In this document: one piece after another, positions 43,559-55,700 of the stretch
Numbering within the stretch: position 1 is the first letter of the stretch
Layout of the letters: each line of letters begins with the position of its first letter
Assembly (NCBI GenBank): GCA_951812305.1
Contig: CATOSB010000008.1
Coordinates: 733,144-797,143 of the forward strand
DNA: 64,000 nucleotides
Origin: an uncultured Paracoccaceae bacterium
Lineage (GTDB): Bacteria; Pseudomonadota; Alphaproteobacteria; Rhodobacterales; Rhodobacteraceae
Direction of reading: 5' to 3'
Notes under the pieces: generated by a model
Told to the model about the DNA's origin: nothing
Seen by the model: only the letters and a program-made list of their open reading frames with translations
The model's database searches: none
Made by a program: the position numbers and the translations under genes

Positions 43559-43725
43559 GTTTTTTGATTCGTTTTTTACGATACTCGTTGACCCTTTTTC
43601 GCAGAGGGTTGCGATGAGGGATTTCCACCATTGTTATGGAAATGATCCTCGGTTCTCTCAAAGCCTCATTTGGCTCCAGTTCAACGGCAATTCCGCCAAA
43701 CTCTCCAAGAAATAGAACATTTGAA
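43559..43725. repeat. 167-bp direct repeat, left copy
   Basis: Identical (as read) to 45327-45493; both lie directly against the ends of IS66 copy 5. It begins GTTTTTTGATTCG and ends AACATTTGAA. The usual IS66 duplication is 8 bp, so this was made by recombination, not by transposition. Confidence 0.9.
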
Positions 43726-45326
43726 GTAACTCCCAAGCACCCCCCACGTTTGAGTGTTATTGTCAGTTTTATGGTGAGTCGAATTTGCCATTTTGCGCGT
43801 GTTTTTTTTCTTTCTTGTCTGAATTCTGTGGCGCCGGGTTGATTTCTCTGAATCAGTGGTGGGATGGATCAGGTTGCCGCCCTTGAACAACTTCTCGCCA
43901 CGGCTCTGCGTCGGATCGCTGAGCTTGAAGCTGCGTTGGCGAGCATGGCGGAAGAGATCACGGACCTGCGCCGACAGTTGGCCAAGAACAGCAGCAATAG
44001 CAGCAAGCCCCCTTCAAGTGATGGCCTGAAGAAGCCAGCCCCGCGCAGCCTGCGTGGCAAATCCGGAAAGAAAAGTGGCGGCCAAGTTGGCCACCGGGGC
44101 GACACCCTGCGCCAGACGTCAACACCCGACTTTGTCGAACGGCATGAGGCGACGCATTGCAGCGCCTGTCAGAGCGCCCTGACGGCGGAGATGGTGAAAG
44201 GGATCGAGAAGCGTCAGGTGTTCGACTTGCCTGCGCCACGCCTGGAGGTCACCGAGCATCAGGCGGCGGTTTATTGTTGCGACCATTGTCGAGCCACGAC
44301 GACGGCTGGCTTTCCCGATGGCGTGGCCGCGCATGTGCAATATGGCACGCGCATGCGGGCAGTGGCGGTCTATTGCAATGTTCAGCAGCTGATACCCGAG
44401 GATCGGGTCTGCCAGCTTATGCGCGACCTGTTTGGGGCCACCAGCTTGTGCGCGGCCAGCGTGACCAACTGGACGCGCGGCGCGGCAAATAAGATGGGTG
44501 TCGTGGTTGAACACATTCTCGCCCGGCTTGCCGAAGGCGGCGTTCGGCATCTGGACGAGACCGGACTTCGTGTTGCCGGCAAGCTGCACTGGCTGCACAC
44601 GATCTGCGATACCGCCTTCACCCATTACCGCATCAGCGCCAAACGCGGTGCTGTTCCAACCTTCCTGACCGGCGGGACGATCATTCATGATCACTGGAAA
44701 CCCTACTACGCCCATATGAGCGGAGTGGACGCCCACGCCCTCTGCGGGGCGCATCACTTGCGCGAACTCAAGGCCATCGAAGAGATCGAAAAAGAGCCTT
44801 GGGCGACGGAGATGAGCGCAGTGCTTCATAGCGCCAATCAGCTCAGATGCGCGGCTCAGGATCAAGGCGAGACCGAACTCCCGGAACTGGTTCGCCAGGG
44901 TATAGTCACCAGATACATGGCGATCCTCGCCAAGGGGCTCGCCTTCCACGAACGCCAGCCCCCGCTGGCCAAAAGCCCCGGCACCCGCGGCCGAAAAGCC
45001 AGGCGGCCAGGCCACAACCTGCTCCTCCGCCTGCGTGACTACCGCGATGACGTTTTGCGATTCATCGCCGACTTCGCGGTCCCATTCACAAACAATCAGG
45101 CCGAACAGGACCTGCGCATGATGAAGCTGCGCATGAAAATCTCGGGCACCTTCCGCACCCTCGAGGGCGCGCGGGTCTTCGCCGACATCAGGTCCGTCAT
45201 CTCGACGGCCAGAAAACACCGGTTCAACATCCTGGAAATCCTGACCCTGTCACCACCTCAGATCATCGCACGGCTCTGACGGAACAAAACCCCGCAACCC
45301 TATCGGACAGGGTGCTTGGGAGTTAC
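43726..45326 (+). mobile_element. IS66-family element, copy 5, nested in IS982
   Basis: 1601 bp with both terminal repeats. Left flank CATTTGAA, right flank GTTTTTTG; flanked instead by a 167-bp direct repeat of target sequence. Confidence 0.93.
43864..45279 (+). CDS. IS66-family transposase, copy 5
   Basis: 471 residues with the same sequence as copies 1, 2 and 4; full length, catalytic segments intact. Confidence 0.95.
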   Translation: MDQVAALEQLLATALRRIAELEAALASMAEEITDLRRQLAKNSSNSSKPPSSDGLKKPAPRSLRGKSGKKSGGQVGHRGDTLRQTSTPDFVERHEATHCSACQSALTAEMVKGIEKRQVFDLPAPRLEVTEHQAAVYCCDHCRATTTAGFPDGVAAHVQYGTRMRAVAVYCNVQQLIPEDRVCQLMRDLFGATSLCAASVTNWTRGAANKMGVVVEHILARLAEGGVRHLDETGLRVAGKLHWLHTICDTAFTHYRISAKRGAVPTFLTGGTIIHDHWKPYYAHMSGVDAHALCGAHHLRELKAIEEIEKEPWATEMSAVLHSANQLRCAAQDQGETELPELVRQGIVTRYMAILAKGLAFHERQPPLAKSPGTRGRKARRPGHNLLLRLRDYRDDVLRFIADFAVPFTNNQAEQDLRMMKLRMKISGTFRTLEGARVFADIRSVISTARKHRFNILEILTLSPPQIIARL

Positions 45327-45493
45327 GTTTTTTGATTCGTTTTTTACGATACTCGTTGACCCTTTTTCGCAGAGGGTTGCGATGAGGGATTTCCACCATT
45401 GTTATGGAAATGATCCTCGGTTCTCTCAAAGCCTCATTTGGCTCCAGTTCAACGGCAATTCCGCCAAACTCTCCAAGAAATAGAACATTTGAA
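45327..45493. repeat. 167-bp direct repeat, right copy
   Basis: Second copy of 43559-43725, on the other side of IS66 copy 5. It continues without a break into the 5' half of the passenger gene, whereas the left copy continues into its 3' end. Confidence 0.9.
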
Positions 45494-45872
45494 ACGGTTT
45501 CGTGATCCGCTTTGAATGTATCAGGGTCATTTTTCCGTACGTGTTTCGGGATGATCACCTGAAAGGGAGTGGCAGCCATCAGATCGAGCACAAGTGTCAT
45601 GGTTCTTTTAGGGAGCGCAGCCAGTTCATTGAGCTTATCCGTGAGGGCGTAGAAACGGTTGGGGTCCTCTTCCATCATGTCGAACATGAGGTCCCGGATC
45701 TTCTCATAAGCGAGATCTTCGTTGATTGGGAAGTTGTTCTCCATGGCGCGCACCTTTTGCCCCGTGTTGACCAGCCTGAATGCCCCCGTGATTAGTATGG
45801 GGTGAGAGGGGTTTCCAAGTACGTTGCCCCATGATTCAAGGTTCAAAAGCGACACAATATGGACCGCCACTC

Positions 45873-46766
45873 ATGTCGATCACTAACACCGCACTTTTTG
45901 TCTGTCTCGATGATTTTGCAAAAACCTACGAGGACTGGGAGCGCCACCGGTTGATCCCCTCGGGTCGTCAGAGGCTTCGCTCCGGCAAGCTGACCCTGGG
46001 GGAGAGCCTGTTCATCATGGTCTTGTTTCACTTGTCGCCGTTCAAGGACTTCAAACATTATTGGATTTATGGCGTTGAGCAGAAATACCGTGACTGCTTT
46101 GGCACCCTCCCGAGCTATGGTCGGTTTGTCAGCCTCATGCCAAGATTAATGGTGCCGTTTTGCATACTGCTGCACTGCTTCAGCGGTGAAAAAACCGGCG
46201 TCTATTTTGCCGACAGCACTAAGCTCGCGGTCTGCCACAATGCCCGCATTAATCGAAACAAGGTCTTCAAGGGGCTGGCAAAGCGCGGTCGCAGCACAAT
46301 GGGCTGGTTCTTTGGCTTCAAACTGCATCTAATCATCAACAACAAGGGGGAGATCATGGCCGTCAAAATCACGGCAGGTAATGTCGATGATCGAAAGCCG
46401 TTTGAAGCCATGATCGCGGGCCTCGAAGGCAAAATATTTGCTGATAAGGGCTATATCTCCAAATCCCTCTTCCAACGGCTCTGGCAGCGTGGGCTCCACC
46501 TCGTCACCGGCATTCGCCGCAACATGAAAAACTATCTCCTGCCAATCCTGAACAAAATCCTGTTGCGAAGGCGGTTCATCATCGAAACTCTGTTCGATAA
46601 GTTGAAAACCAGCATGGGACTGGAACACACTCGACACAGATCGCCTGCCAACGCATTCGTACACCTCATCTCGTGTGTCGCAGCCTATAGGCTCGGGAAA
46701 ACCAAAGTTAAAATGGGACCCATAACCGTGCCGGAAACAATCAGGCAGGTCGAATACCAGATATAG
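45873..46766 (+). CDS. IS982-family transposase, copy A
   Basis: 297 residues from MSITNTALFVCLDDFAKTYE (an in-frame ATG 42 bases earlier is possible). DDE segments: VYFADSTKLAVCHNARINRN (D), GWFFGFKLHLIINNKG with AGNVDDRKPFE and IFADKGYISKSLF (D), and RRRFIIETLFDKLKTSMGLE (E). The HTRHRSPANAFVHLISCVAAY end is typical. It diverges from the passenger gene across 128 bp. Confidence 0.92.
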   Translation: MSITNTALFVCLDDFAKTYEDWERHRLIPSGRQRLRSGKLTLGESLFIMVLFHLSPFKDFKHYWIYGVEQKYRDCFGTLPSYGRFVSLMPRLMVPFCILLHCFSGEKTGVYFADSTKLAVCHNARINRNKVFKGLAKRGRSTMGWFFGFKLHLIINNKGEIMAVKITAGNVDDRKPFEAMIAGLEGKIFADKGYISKSLFQRLWQRGLHLVTGIRRNMKNYLLPILNKILLRRRFIIETLFDKLKTSMGLEHTRHRSPANAFVHLISCVAAYRLGKTKVKMGPITVPETIRQVEYQI

Positions 46767-46793
46767 CGCTTATCCAGAACTCAGGTTATACTT

Positions 46794-49700
46794 GGTTTGG
46801 GCAGGGCATCCCGCTGCGCGGAGCTAGTCCCACTTTCACCGCGCCGAGCCTTGCGGTGGGGGCTGCGGACAGGATCGTCACCTTTCTCCTGCTGGTCACG
46901 GACAATGATGGTGCGACCGCCACCGACACGGTGGTGATCACCGTCGAGGCCCCGAATGCCGCGCCGACGGCCAATGCCGGGACTGACGAGACCGTGGCTT
47001 CCGGCGCAGAGGTTACGCTGGACGGGTCCGGTTCGAACGACAACGGCGATCTGGATGGCAATGGCTCGATTGCAACCTATGCCTGGACTGCGTCGGATGG
47101 CATCACGCTGACCGGCGCAAATACAGCATCACCCGGTTTCACCGCGCCGACCCTTGCGGCAGGTGCTGAGGACGTGACACGCACCTTTACCCTGACGGTC
47201 ACGGACAATGATGGAGCGACCGCCACCGACACGGTGGTGATCACTGTCGCGACCCCGAATGCCGCGCCCACGGCCAATGCCGGGCCGGACCAGCCTGTGG
47301 CCTTCGGCGGAACGGTTACGCTGGACGGGTCCGGCTCGAACGACAGCGATGGTTCGATTGCATCCTATGCCTGGACCGCACCGCCGGACATCACGCTGAG
47401 CGGCGCTGATACTGCGGGGCCGACCTTCACCGCGCCGACCTTTGCGGCGGGGACTGCGGACGTGCCACTCACCTTTGCCCTAACGGTGAGGGATAATGAC
47501 GGGGCGACATCCCGCGACAGGGTGGTCATCACGGTCGAGTCCCCGAATGCCAGGCCGGTCGCGGATGCCGGGCCTGACCAGACCGTGGCCTCCGGCGCAG
47601 AGGTCACGCTGGACGGCTCCAGATCGAACGACAGGAGAGATTTGGATGGCGATGGCTCGATTGCATTCTATTTCTGGTTTGCGCTGGATGGGATCACGCT
47701 GAGCGACCAGTATATCGCCACTCCCACCTTCACTGCGCCGCGCTTGGATGCGGGGGCTGCGGATGTGACCCTCACCTTTCTCCTGCTGGCGACGGATAAT
47801 GATGGTGCGACCGCATCCGACAGGGTGGTCATCACGGTGGAGGCCCCGAATGACGGGCCGACCGCAGATGCCGGGCCTGACCAGACCGTGGCCTCCGACG
47901 CAGAGGTCACGCTGGACGGGTCCGCCTCAAGCGCCAGCGACGGCTCGTTTGCAACCTATGCCTGGACCGGTCCGCAGGGCATCACGCTCACCGGCGGCGA
48001 CACCGCCGAACCCACCTTCACAACGCCGACCCTCATGGCGGGGCAGGTCTGGTCATTCACCTTTACCCTGACCGTAACCGATAATGATGGTGCGACCGCC
48101 ACCGACACGGTGGTCATCACGGTCGAGGCTCCGAATGCCGCGCCCACGGCCAATGCCGGGCCGAACCAGACCGTGGCCTCCGGCGCAGCGGTCTCGCTGG
48201 ACGGGTCCGGCTCAAGCGACAGGAACGGCTCGATTGCAAGTTATGCCTGGACAGCACCGAATGGCATCGCACTCACCGGTGCAAATACCGTCCGGCCCAG
48301 CTTCGACGCGCCGACCCTTGCGGCGGGCGCTGCGGACGTGACACGCACCTTTACCCTGACGGTCACGGACAATGACGGGGCAACCGCGACCGACACGGTG
48401 GTGATCACGGTCGAGGCCCCGAATGCCGCGCCCACCGCCAATGCCGGGTCTGACCGGACCGTGCCCTCCGCAGCTTTGGTGACCCTGGACGGTTCCGGTT
48501 CGAACGACAACGGCGATCTGGATGGCAACGGCTCGATTGCAACCTATGCCTGGACTGCGTCGGATGGCGTCACGCTCACCGGAACAAATACAGTATCACC
48601 CGGTTTCACCGCGCCGACCCTGGCGGCGGGTGCTGTCGATGTTACACGCACCTTTACGCTGACGGTAACGGATAATGATGGTGCGACCGCCTCCGACAGG
48701 GTGGTCATCACGGTCGAGGCCCCGAATGTCGGGCCGACTGCGGATACCGGGCCGGACCGGACAGTGGCCTCCGGCGCAGAGGTCACGCTGGACGGGTCCG
48801 GTTCAAGCGACAGCGAGGCCTCGATTGCAACCTATGCCTGGACGGGTCCGCAGGGCATCACGCTCACCGGCGCCAATACCGCCCGGCCCAGCTTCGACGC
48901 GCCGGCCCTTGCGGCGGGTGCTGTGGACAGGATACTCACCTTTCTCCTGCTGGTGACGGATACTGAGGGGGCGAGCGCCTTCGATAGGGTGATCATCACG
49001 GTCGAGGCCCCGAATGCCGTGCCCACGGCTAATGCCGGACCCGACCGGACCGTGGCTCCCGGTGACACAGTCACCCTGGACGGGTCCGGTTCGAACGACG
49101 ACGGCGATCTGGATGGCGACGGCTTGATCGCAACCTATGCCTGGACTGCGTCGGATGGCGTCACGCTGACCGGCGCAAATACAGCATCACCCGGTTTCAC
49201 CGCGCCGACCCTGGATGTGGGTGCTGCGGACGTGCCACGCACCTTTACCCTGACGGTCACGGACAATGATGGTGCGACCGCCACCGACACGGTGGTCATC
49301 ACGGTCGAGGCCCCGAATGCCGTGCCGACCGCCAATGCCGGACGAGGCCAGACCGTGGCCTCCGGCGCAACGGTCGCGCTGGACGGGTCCGCCTCAAGCG
49401 ACAGCGAGGGCAGTATTGCAAGCTATGCCTGGAGCGGGCCGGCTGGCATCACGCTGATCGGCGCCGATACCGCCGGGCCCACCTTCTCCGCCCCGACCCT
49501 CATGGCGGGGGCTGCGGATCGGATACTCACCTTTACGCTGACGGTGACGGATAATGGAGCGTCGACCGCCCGCGACACGGTGGTCATCACGGTCGAGTCC
49601 GCGAATGCCGCGCCCACCGCCAATGCCGGGCCTGACCAGACCGTGGCCTCCGAGGCAACGGTCACGCTGGACGGGTCCGGCTCGAACGACAACGGCGATC

Positions 49701-52700
49701 TGGATGGCAATGGCTCGATTGCAACCTATGCCTGGACTGCGTCGGATGGCACCACGCTGACCGGCGCCGAGACCGCCCGGCCCGGTTTCACCGCGCCGAC
49801 CCTTGTTGCGGGGGCTGCGGATGTGACACGCACCTTTACCCTGACGGTCACGGACAATGATGGTGCGACCGCCACCGACACGGTGGTCATCACGGTCGAG
49901 GCCCCGAATGCCGCGCCCACCGCGGACGCCGGGGATGACCGGACCGTGGCTTCCGGCGCAGAGGTCATGCTGGACGGGTCCGGCTCGAACGACGACGGCG
50001 ATCTGGATGGCAATGGCTCGATTGCAACCTATGCCTGGACTGCGTCGGATGGCACCACGCTGACCGGCGCCGAGACCGCCCGGCCCGGTTTCACCGCGCC
50101 GACCCTTGTTGCGGGGGCTGCGGATGTGACACGCACCTTTACCCTGACGGTCACGGACAATGATGGTGCGACCGCCACCGACACGGTGGTCATCACGGTC
50201 GAGGCCCCGAATGCCGCGCCCACCGCGGACGCCGGGGATGACCGGACCGTGGCTTCCGGCGCAGAGGTCATGCTGGACGGGTCCGGCTCGAACGACGACG
50301 GCGATCTGGACGGCAACGGCTCGATTGTAACCTATACCTGGTTTGGGCAGGGCATCCCGCTGCGTGGCGCCGGCCCCACTTTCACCGCGCCGACCCTTGA
50401 GGTGGGGAGTGCAGACAGGCTAGTCACCTTTCTCCTGCTGGTGACGGATAATGTGGGGACCCCCGCCTTCGATAGGGTGATCATCACGGTCGAGGCCCCG
50501 AATGCCGCGCCCACGGCCAATGCCGGGTTGGACCGGACCGTGGCTCCCGGTGACACGGTCACCCTGGACGGGTCCGGTTCGAACGACAACGGCGATCTGG
50601 ATGGCAATGGCTCGATTGCAACCTATGCCTGGACTGCGTCGGATGGCGTCACGCTGAGTGGCGCCGATACGGCCGGACCCACCTTCACCGCGCTGACTCT
50701 GGCGGCGGGTGCTGCGGACGCGACGCGCACCTTTACGCTGACGGTAACGGATAATGACGGGGCGACCGGCGAAGACACGGTGACCATCACGATCGAGGCC
50801 CCGAATGCCGCGCCGATGGCCAATGCCGGACAGGACCAGACCGTGGCCTCTGGCGCAACGGTCACGCTGGACGGCTCCGCCTCAAGCGACGGCGACGGCA
50901 GGATTGCAAGCTATGTCTGGACCGGGTCGGCTGGCATCACGCTGACCGGCGCCGATACGGCCGCACCCACCTTCACGGCGCCGACCCTCGTGGCGGGGGC
51001 TGCGGATCGGATGCTCACCTTTACGCTGACGATAACGGATAATGGGGAGTCGATCGCCAGCGACACGGTAGTCATCACCGTCGAGGCCCCGAATGCCGCG
51101 CCGATGGCCAATGCCGGACGGGACCAAACCGTGGCTTCCGGCGCAGAGGTCACGCTGGACGGGTCCGGTTCGAACGACAACGGCGATCTGGATGGCGACG
51201 GCTCGATTGAATCCTATGAGTGGACCCTTCCGAGCTTTGGCAACGACGTTCTGTATCGCACCGAGATGTTCCGTTTGCCCACGGAGACTCTGGCGGCGGG
51301 GGCTGCGGATGTGATACTCATCTTTACCCTGACGGTAACGGATAATGACGGGGCGACTGCGACTGACACGGTGGTCATCACGGTCGAGGCCCCGAATGCC
51401 GCGCCCACCGCCAATGCCGGGCCTGACCAAACCGTGCCATCCGCAGCTTCGGCTATGCTGGACGGGTCCGGCTCAAGCGCCAGCGACGGCTCGATTGCAT
51501 CCTATGCCTGGACCGCGTCGGATGGCATCACGCTCGCCGGCACCGATACCGCTGCGCCCAGTTTCACCGCGCCGACCCTTGCGGCGGGGGCTGCGGATGT
51601 GATACTCATCTTTACCCTGACGGTGACGGATAATGATGGTGCGACCGCCAGCGACACGGTGATGATCACGGTCGAGGCCCCGAATGCCGTGCCCACGGCC
51701 AATGCTGGACAGGACCAGACCGTGGCTTCCGGCGCAGAGGTCATGCTGGACGGGTCCGGTTCGAACGACAACGGCGATCTGGATGGCGACGGCTCGATTG
51801 AAACCTATGCCTGGACTGCGACGGATGGCATCACGCTGACCGGAGCCGATACCGCCGGACCCACCTTCACCGCGCCCACTCTCGTTGCGGGTGCTGCGGA
51901 TGTGACACGCACCTTTACCCTGACGGTGACGGATAATGACGGGGCGACCGCCACCGACACGGTGATCATCACGGTCGAGGCCCCGAATGCCGCGCCCACG
52001 GCCAATGCCGGGCCGGACCGGACCGTGGGTCCCGGCTCAAGCCGAGTCACGCTGGACGGGTCCGGTTCGAACGACAACGGCGATCTGGATGGCAACGGCT
52101 CGATTGAAACCTATGCCTGGACCGCGTCGGATGGCATCACGCTCACCGGCCCCGATACCGCCAAACCCACCTTCAACTCGCCGATCCTTGCGGCGGGGAC
52201 TGCTAACCGGATCGTCAGGGTCACCCTGACGGTGACGGATAATGAGGGCGCGACCGACAGCGACACGGTGGCCATCACATTCGATGCCGCGAGTGACGTA
52301 CCGAGAGCGGATGCCGGCCCGGACCGGACCGTGGCCTCCGGCGCAACGGTCATACTGGAAGTGTACGGGGCAAACGACAAGGACGGCTCTATTGTAATCC
52401 ATGCCTGGACCGCGCCGGATGGCATCACGCTGAGCGACGTAAATGCCGCCGCGCCGATCTTCACCGCGCCGACCCTTGTGGCGGGGACTGCGGACGTGGT
52501 CCTGACCTTTCTTCTGCTGGTGACGGATCGTTGGGGGGCGACCGGATTCGACACGGTGGTCATCACCGTCGAGGCCCCGAATGCCGCGCCCACCGCGGAC
52601 GCCGGGCCTGACCGGACCGTGGCCTCTGGCGCAGAGGTCATGCTGGACGGGTCCGGTTCGAACGACAACGGCGATCTGGATGGCGGCGGCTCGATTGCAT

Positions 52701-55700
52701 CCTATGAATGGACTGCGTCGGATGGCGTCACGCTGACCGGCGCCGAGACCGCCCGGCCCGGTTTCACCGCGCCGACCCTTGCGGCGGGTGCTGCGGATGT
52801 GACACGCACCTTTACCCTGACGGTCACGGACAATGAGGGTGCGACCGCCACCGACACGGTGGTCATCACCGTCGAGGCCCCGAATGCCGCGCCCACCGCG
52901 GACGCCGGGCCTGACCGGACCGTGGATTCCGGCGCAGAGGTCATGCTGGACGGGTCCGGTTCGAACGACAATGGCGATCTGGATGGTGACGGCTCAATTG
53001 AAACATATGCCTGGACTGCGTCGGATGGCGTCACGCTCACCGGCGCCGAGACCGCCCGGCCCAGCTTCACCGCGCCGCCGCTTGCGGCGGGTGCTGTCGA
53101 TGTGACACGCACCTTTACGCTGACGGTGACGGACAATGATGGGGCGACCGCCACCGACACGGTGGTGATCACGGTCGAGGCTCCGAATGCCGCGCCCACG
53201 GCCAATGCCGGGTCTGACCAGACCGTGGATTCCGGCGACACTGTCACGCTGGACGGCTCCGGCTCGAACGACGACGGCGATCTGGATGGCGACGGCTCGA
53301 TCACAGCCTATAGATGGACCGCGCCGGATGGCATCACGCTGAGCCGCACAATTCGAGGCAGCACCGCCTTCATCGCGCCGACGCTTGCGGCGGGGGCTGC
53401 GGACCGGGTACTCACCTTTACGCTGACGGTGACGGACAATGATGGGGCGACCGCCACCGACACGGTGGTGATCACGGTCGAGGCTCCGAATGCCGCGCCC
53501 ACGGCCAATGCCGGGTCTGACCAGACCGTGGATTCCGGCGACACTGTCACGCTGGACGGCTCCGGCTCGAACGACGACGGCGATCTGGATGGCGACGGCT
53601 CGATCACAGCCTATAGATGGACCGCGCCGGATGGCATCACGCTGAGCCGCACAATTCGAGGCAGCACCGCCTTCATCGCGCCGACGCTTGCGGCGGGGGC
53701 TGCGGACCGGGTACTCACCTTTACGCTGACGGTGACGGACAATGATGGGGCGACCGCCACCGACACGGTGGTGATCACGGTCGAGGCTCCGAATGCCGCG
53801 CCCACGGCCAATGCCGGGTCTGACCAGACCGTGGATTCCGGCGACACTGTCACGCTGGACGGCTCCGGCTCGAACGACGACGGCGATCTGGATGGCGACG
53901 GCTCGATCACAGCCTATAGATGGACCGCGCCGGATGGCATCACGCTCACCGGCGCAAATACAGCATCACCCGGTTTCACCGCGCCGACGCTGGTGGCCGG
54001 TGCTAAGGACTGGACAATCACGGTCACCCTGAGGGTCACGGACAATGACGGGGCTACCGCCACTGACACGGTGGTCATCACGGTCGAGTCCGCGAATGTC
54101 GCGCCGAGAGCGGACGCCGGGCCGGCTCAGACCGTGGCTTCCGGCGCAGAGGTCACGCTGGACGGGTCCGCCTCGAACGACAACGGCGATCTGGATGGCG
54201 ACGGCTCAATTGAAACCTATACTTGGTATGGGCGGGACGGCATCACGCTCATCGGCGGCGATACCGCCATGCCCAGCTTCACCGCGCCGACTCTGGCTGC
54301 GGGGGCTACGGATGTGCCACTCCGCTTTTCGCTGGTGGTGTGGGATAATGAGGGGCGTCCCGGCGGCGACTCGGTTTTCATCACGGTCGAGGCCCCGAAT
54401 GCTGCGCCCACCGCGGATGCCGGGCCTGACCGGCCCGTGGATTCCGGCACCACGGTGACCCTGGACGGGTCCGGTTCGAACGACAACGGCGATCTGGATG
54501 GCCACGGTTCGATTGAAACCTATGCCTGGACTGCGTCGGATGGCGTCACGCTCACCGGCGCTGATACCGCCATGCCCAGCTTCACCGCGCCGACCCTGGA
54601 TGCTGGGGCTGCGGACCGGATACTTACCTTTACCCTGACGGTAACGGACAATGGGGGTGCCGCCGCCACTGACAGGGTGGTCATCACGGTCGAGGCCCCG
54701 AATGCCGTGCCGACCGCCAATGCCGGGACTGACGAGACCGTGGCTTCCGGCGCAAGGGTTAGGCTGAACGGGGCCGCCTCGAATGATAACGGCGATCTGG
54801 ATGGCCACGGCTCAATTGCAACCTATGCCTGGACCGGGCCGGATGGCATCACGCTGCGCCGCGGAAATACCTTCAGGTCCGCCTTCACCGCGCCGCGCCT
54901 TGCGACGGGGGCTAAGGACCGGACACTCACCTTTACCCTGACAGTCACGGACAATGCCGGGGCGACCGCCACCGACACGGTGGTCATCACGGTCGAGTCC
55001 CCGAATGTCGCGCCCACCGCGGATGCCGGGCCTGACCAGACCGTCGATTCCGGCGACCCGGTGACTCTGGACGGGTCCGGCTCGAACGACGACGGCGATC
55101 TGGATGGCGACGGCTCGATTACAACCTATGAATGGACCGCGCCGGACGGCATCACGCTGACCGGCGCAAATACAGCATCACCCGGTTTCACCGCGCCGAC
55201 TCTGGCGGCGGGTGCTTTCGACGTGACACGCACCTTTACCCTGACGGTGACGGACAATGATGGAGCGACCGCCACCGACACGGTGGTCATCACCGTCGAG
55301 GCCCCGAATGCCGCGCCCACGGCCAATGCCGGGCCTGACCAGACTGTGGATTCCGGCGACCCGGTGACCCTGGACGGGTCCGCCTCGAACGACGACGGCG
55401 ATCTGGATGGCCACGGTTCGATTGAAACCTATGCCTGGATCTCGTCGAATGGCATCACACTTACCGGCGCTGATACCGCCATGCCCAGCTTCACCGCGCC
55501 GAACCTTGTAGCAGGGGCTGCGGACTGGATACTCACCTTTACACTGACGGTGACGGACAATGATACGGGGAGGGACAATGAGGGTGCGACGGCCACTGAC
55601 ACGGTGGTCATTACGGTCCAGGCCCCGAATGCCTGGCCGACCGCCAATGCCGGGCCTGACCGGACTGTGGCCTCCGGCGCAGAGGTCACGCTGGACGGCT

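Larger units (their letters stand above)
43536..45744 (-). pseudogene. IS982 passenger gene of unknown function, interrupted by IS66 copy 5
   Basis: The 5' part (45744 to 45327) starts MENNFPINEDLAYEKIRDLM and runs to RKKRIKK; the native 3' end lies beyond the IS at 43558-43536 (LRKNSVE then stop). The 167 bp next to the IS are present on both sides, so part of the coding region is duplicated. Rejoined it has 146 residues: an acidic helical N-terminus, a central beta-type region (FQVIIPKHVRKNDPDTFKA, VLFLGEFGGIAVELEP) and a very basic tail (RKRVNEYRKKRIKKLRKN) that could bind nucleic acid. No known family. A second 5' fragment occurs in IS982 copy B. Confidence 0.75.
43498..46786 (+). mobile_element. 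IS982-family element A with passenger gene and nested IS66, in the giant gene
   Basis: The ends are 18-bp imperfect inverted repeats, ACCCCGATTCTGGATAAG on the left and ACCTGAGTTCTGGATAAG as the reverse complement of the right (14 of 18 match). The 7-bp duplication TATACTT flanks it (43491-43497 and 46787-46793). It holds the transposase (plus strand) and, divergently, an extra gene on the minus strand; IS66 copy 5 and a 167-bp duplication lie inside that gene. Without the nested parts the element is about 1.5 kb, longer than usual IS982 members, which carry only a transposase. Confidence 0.88.
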
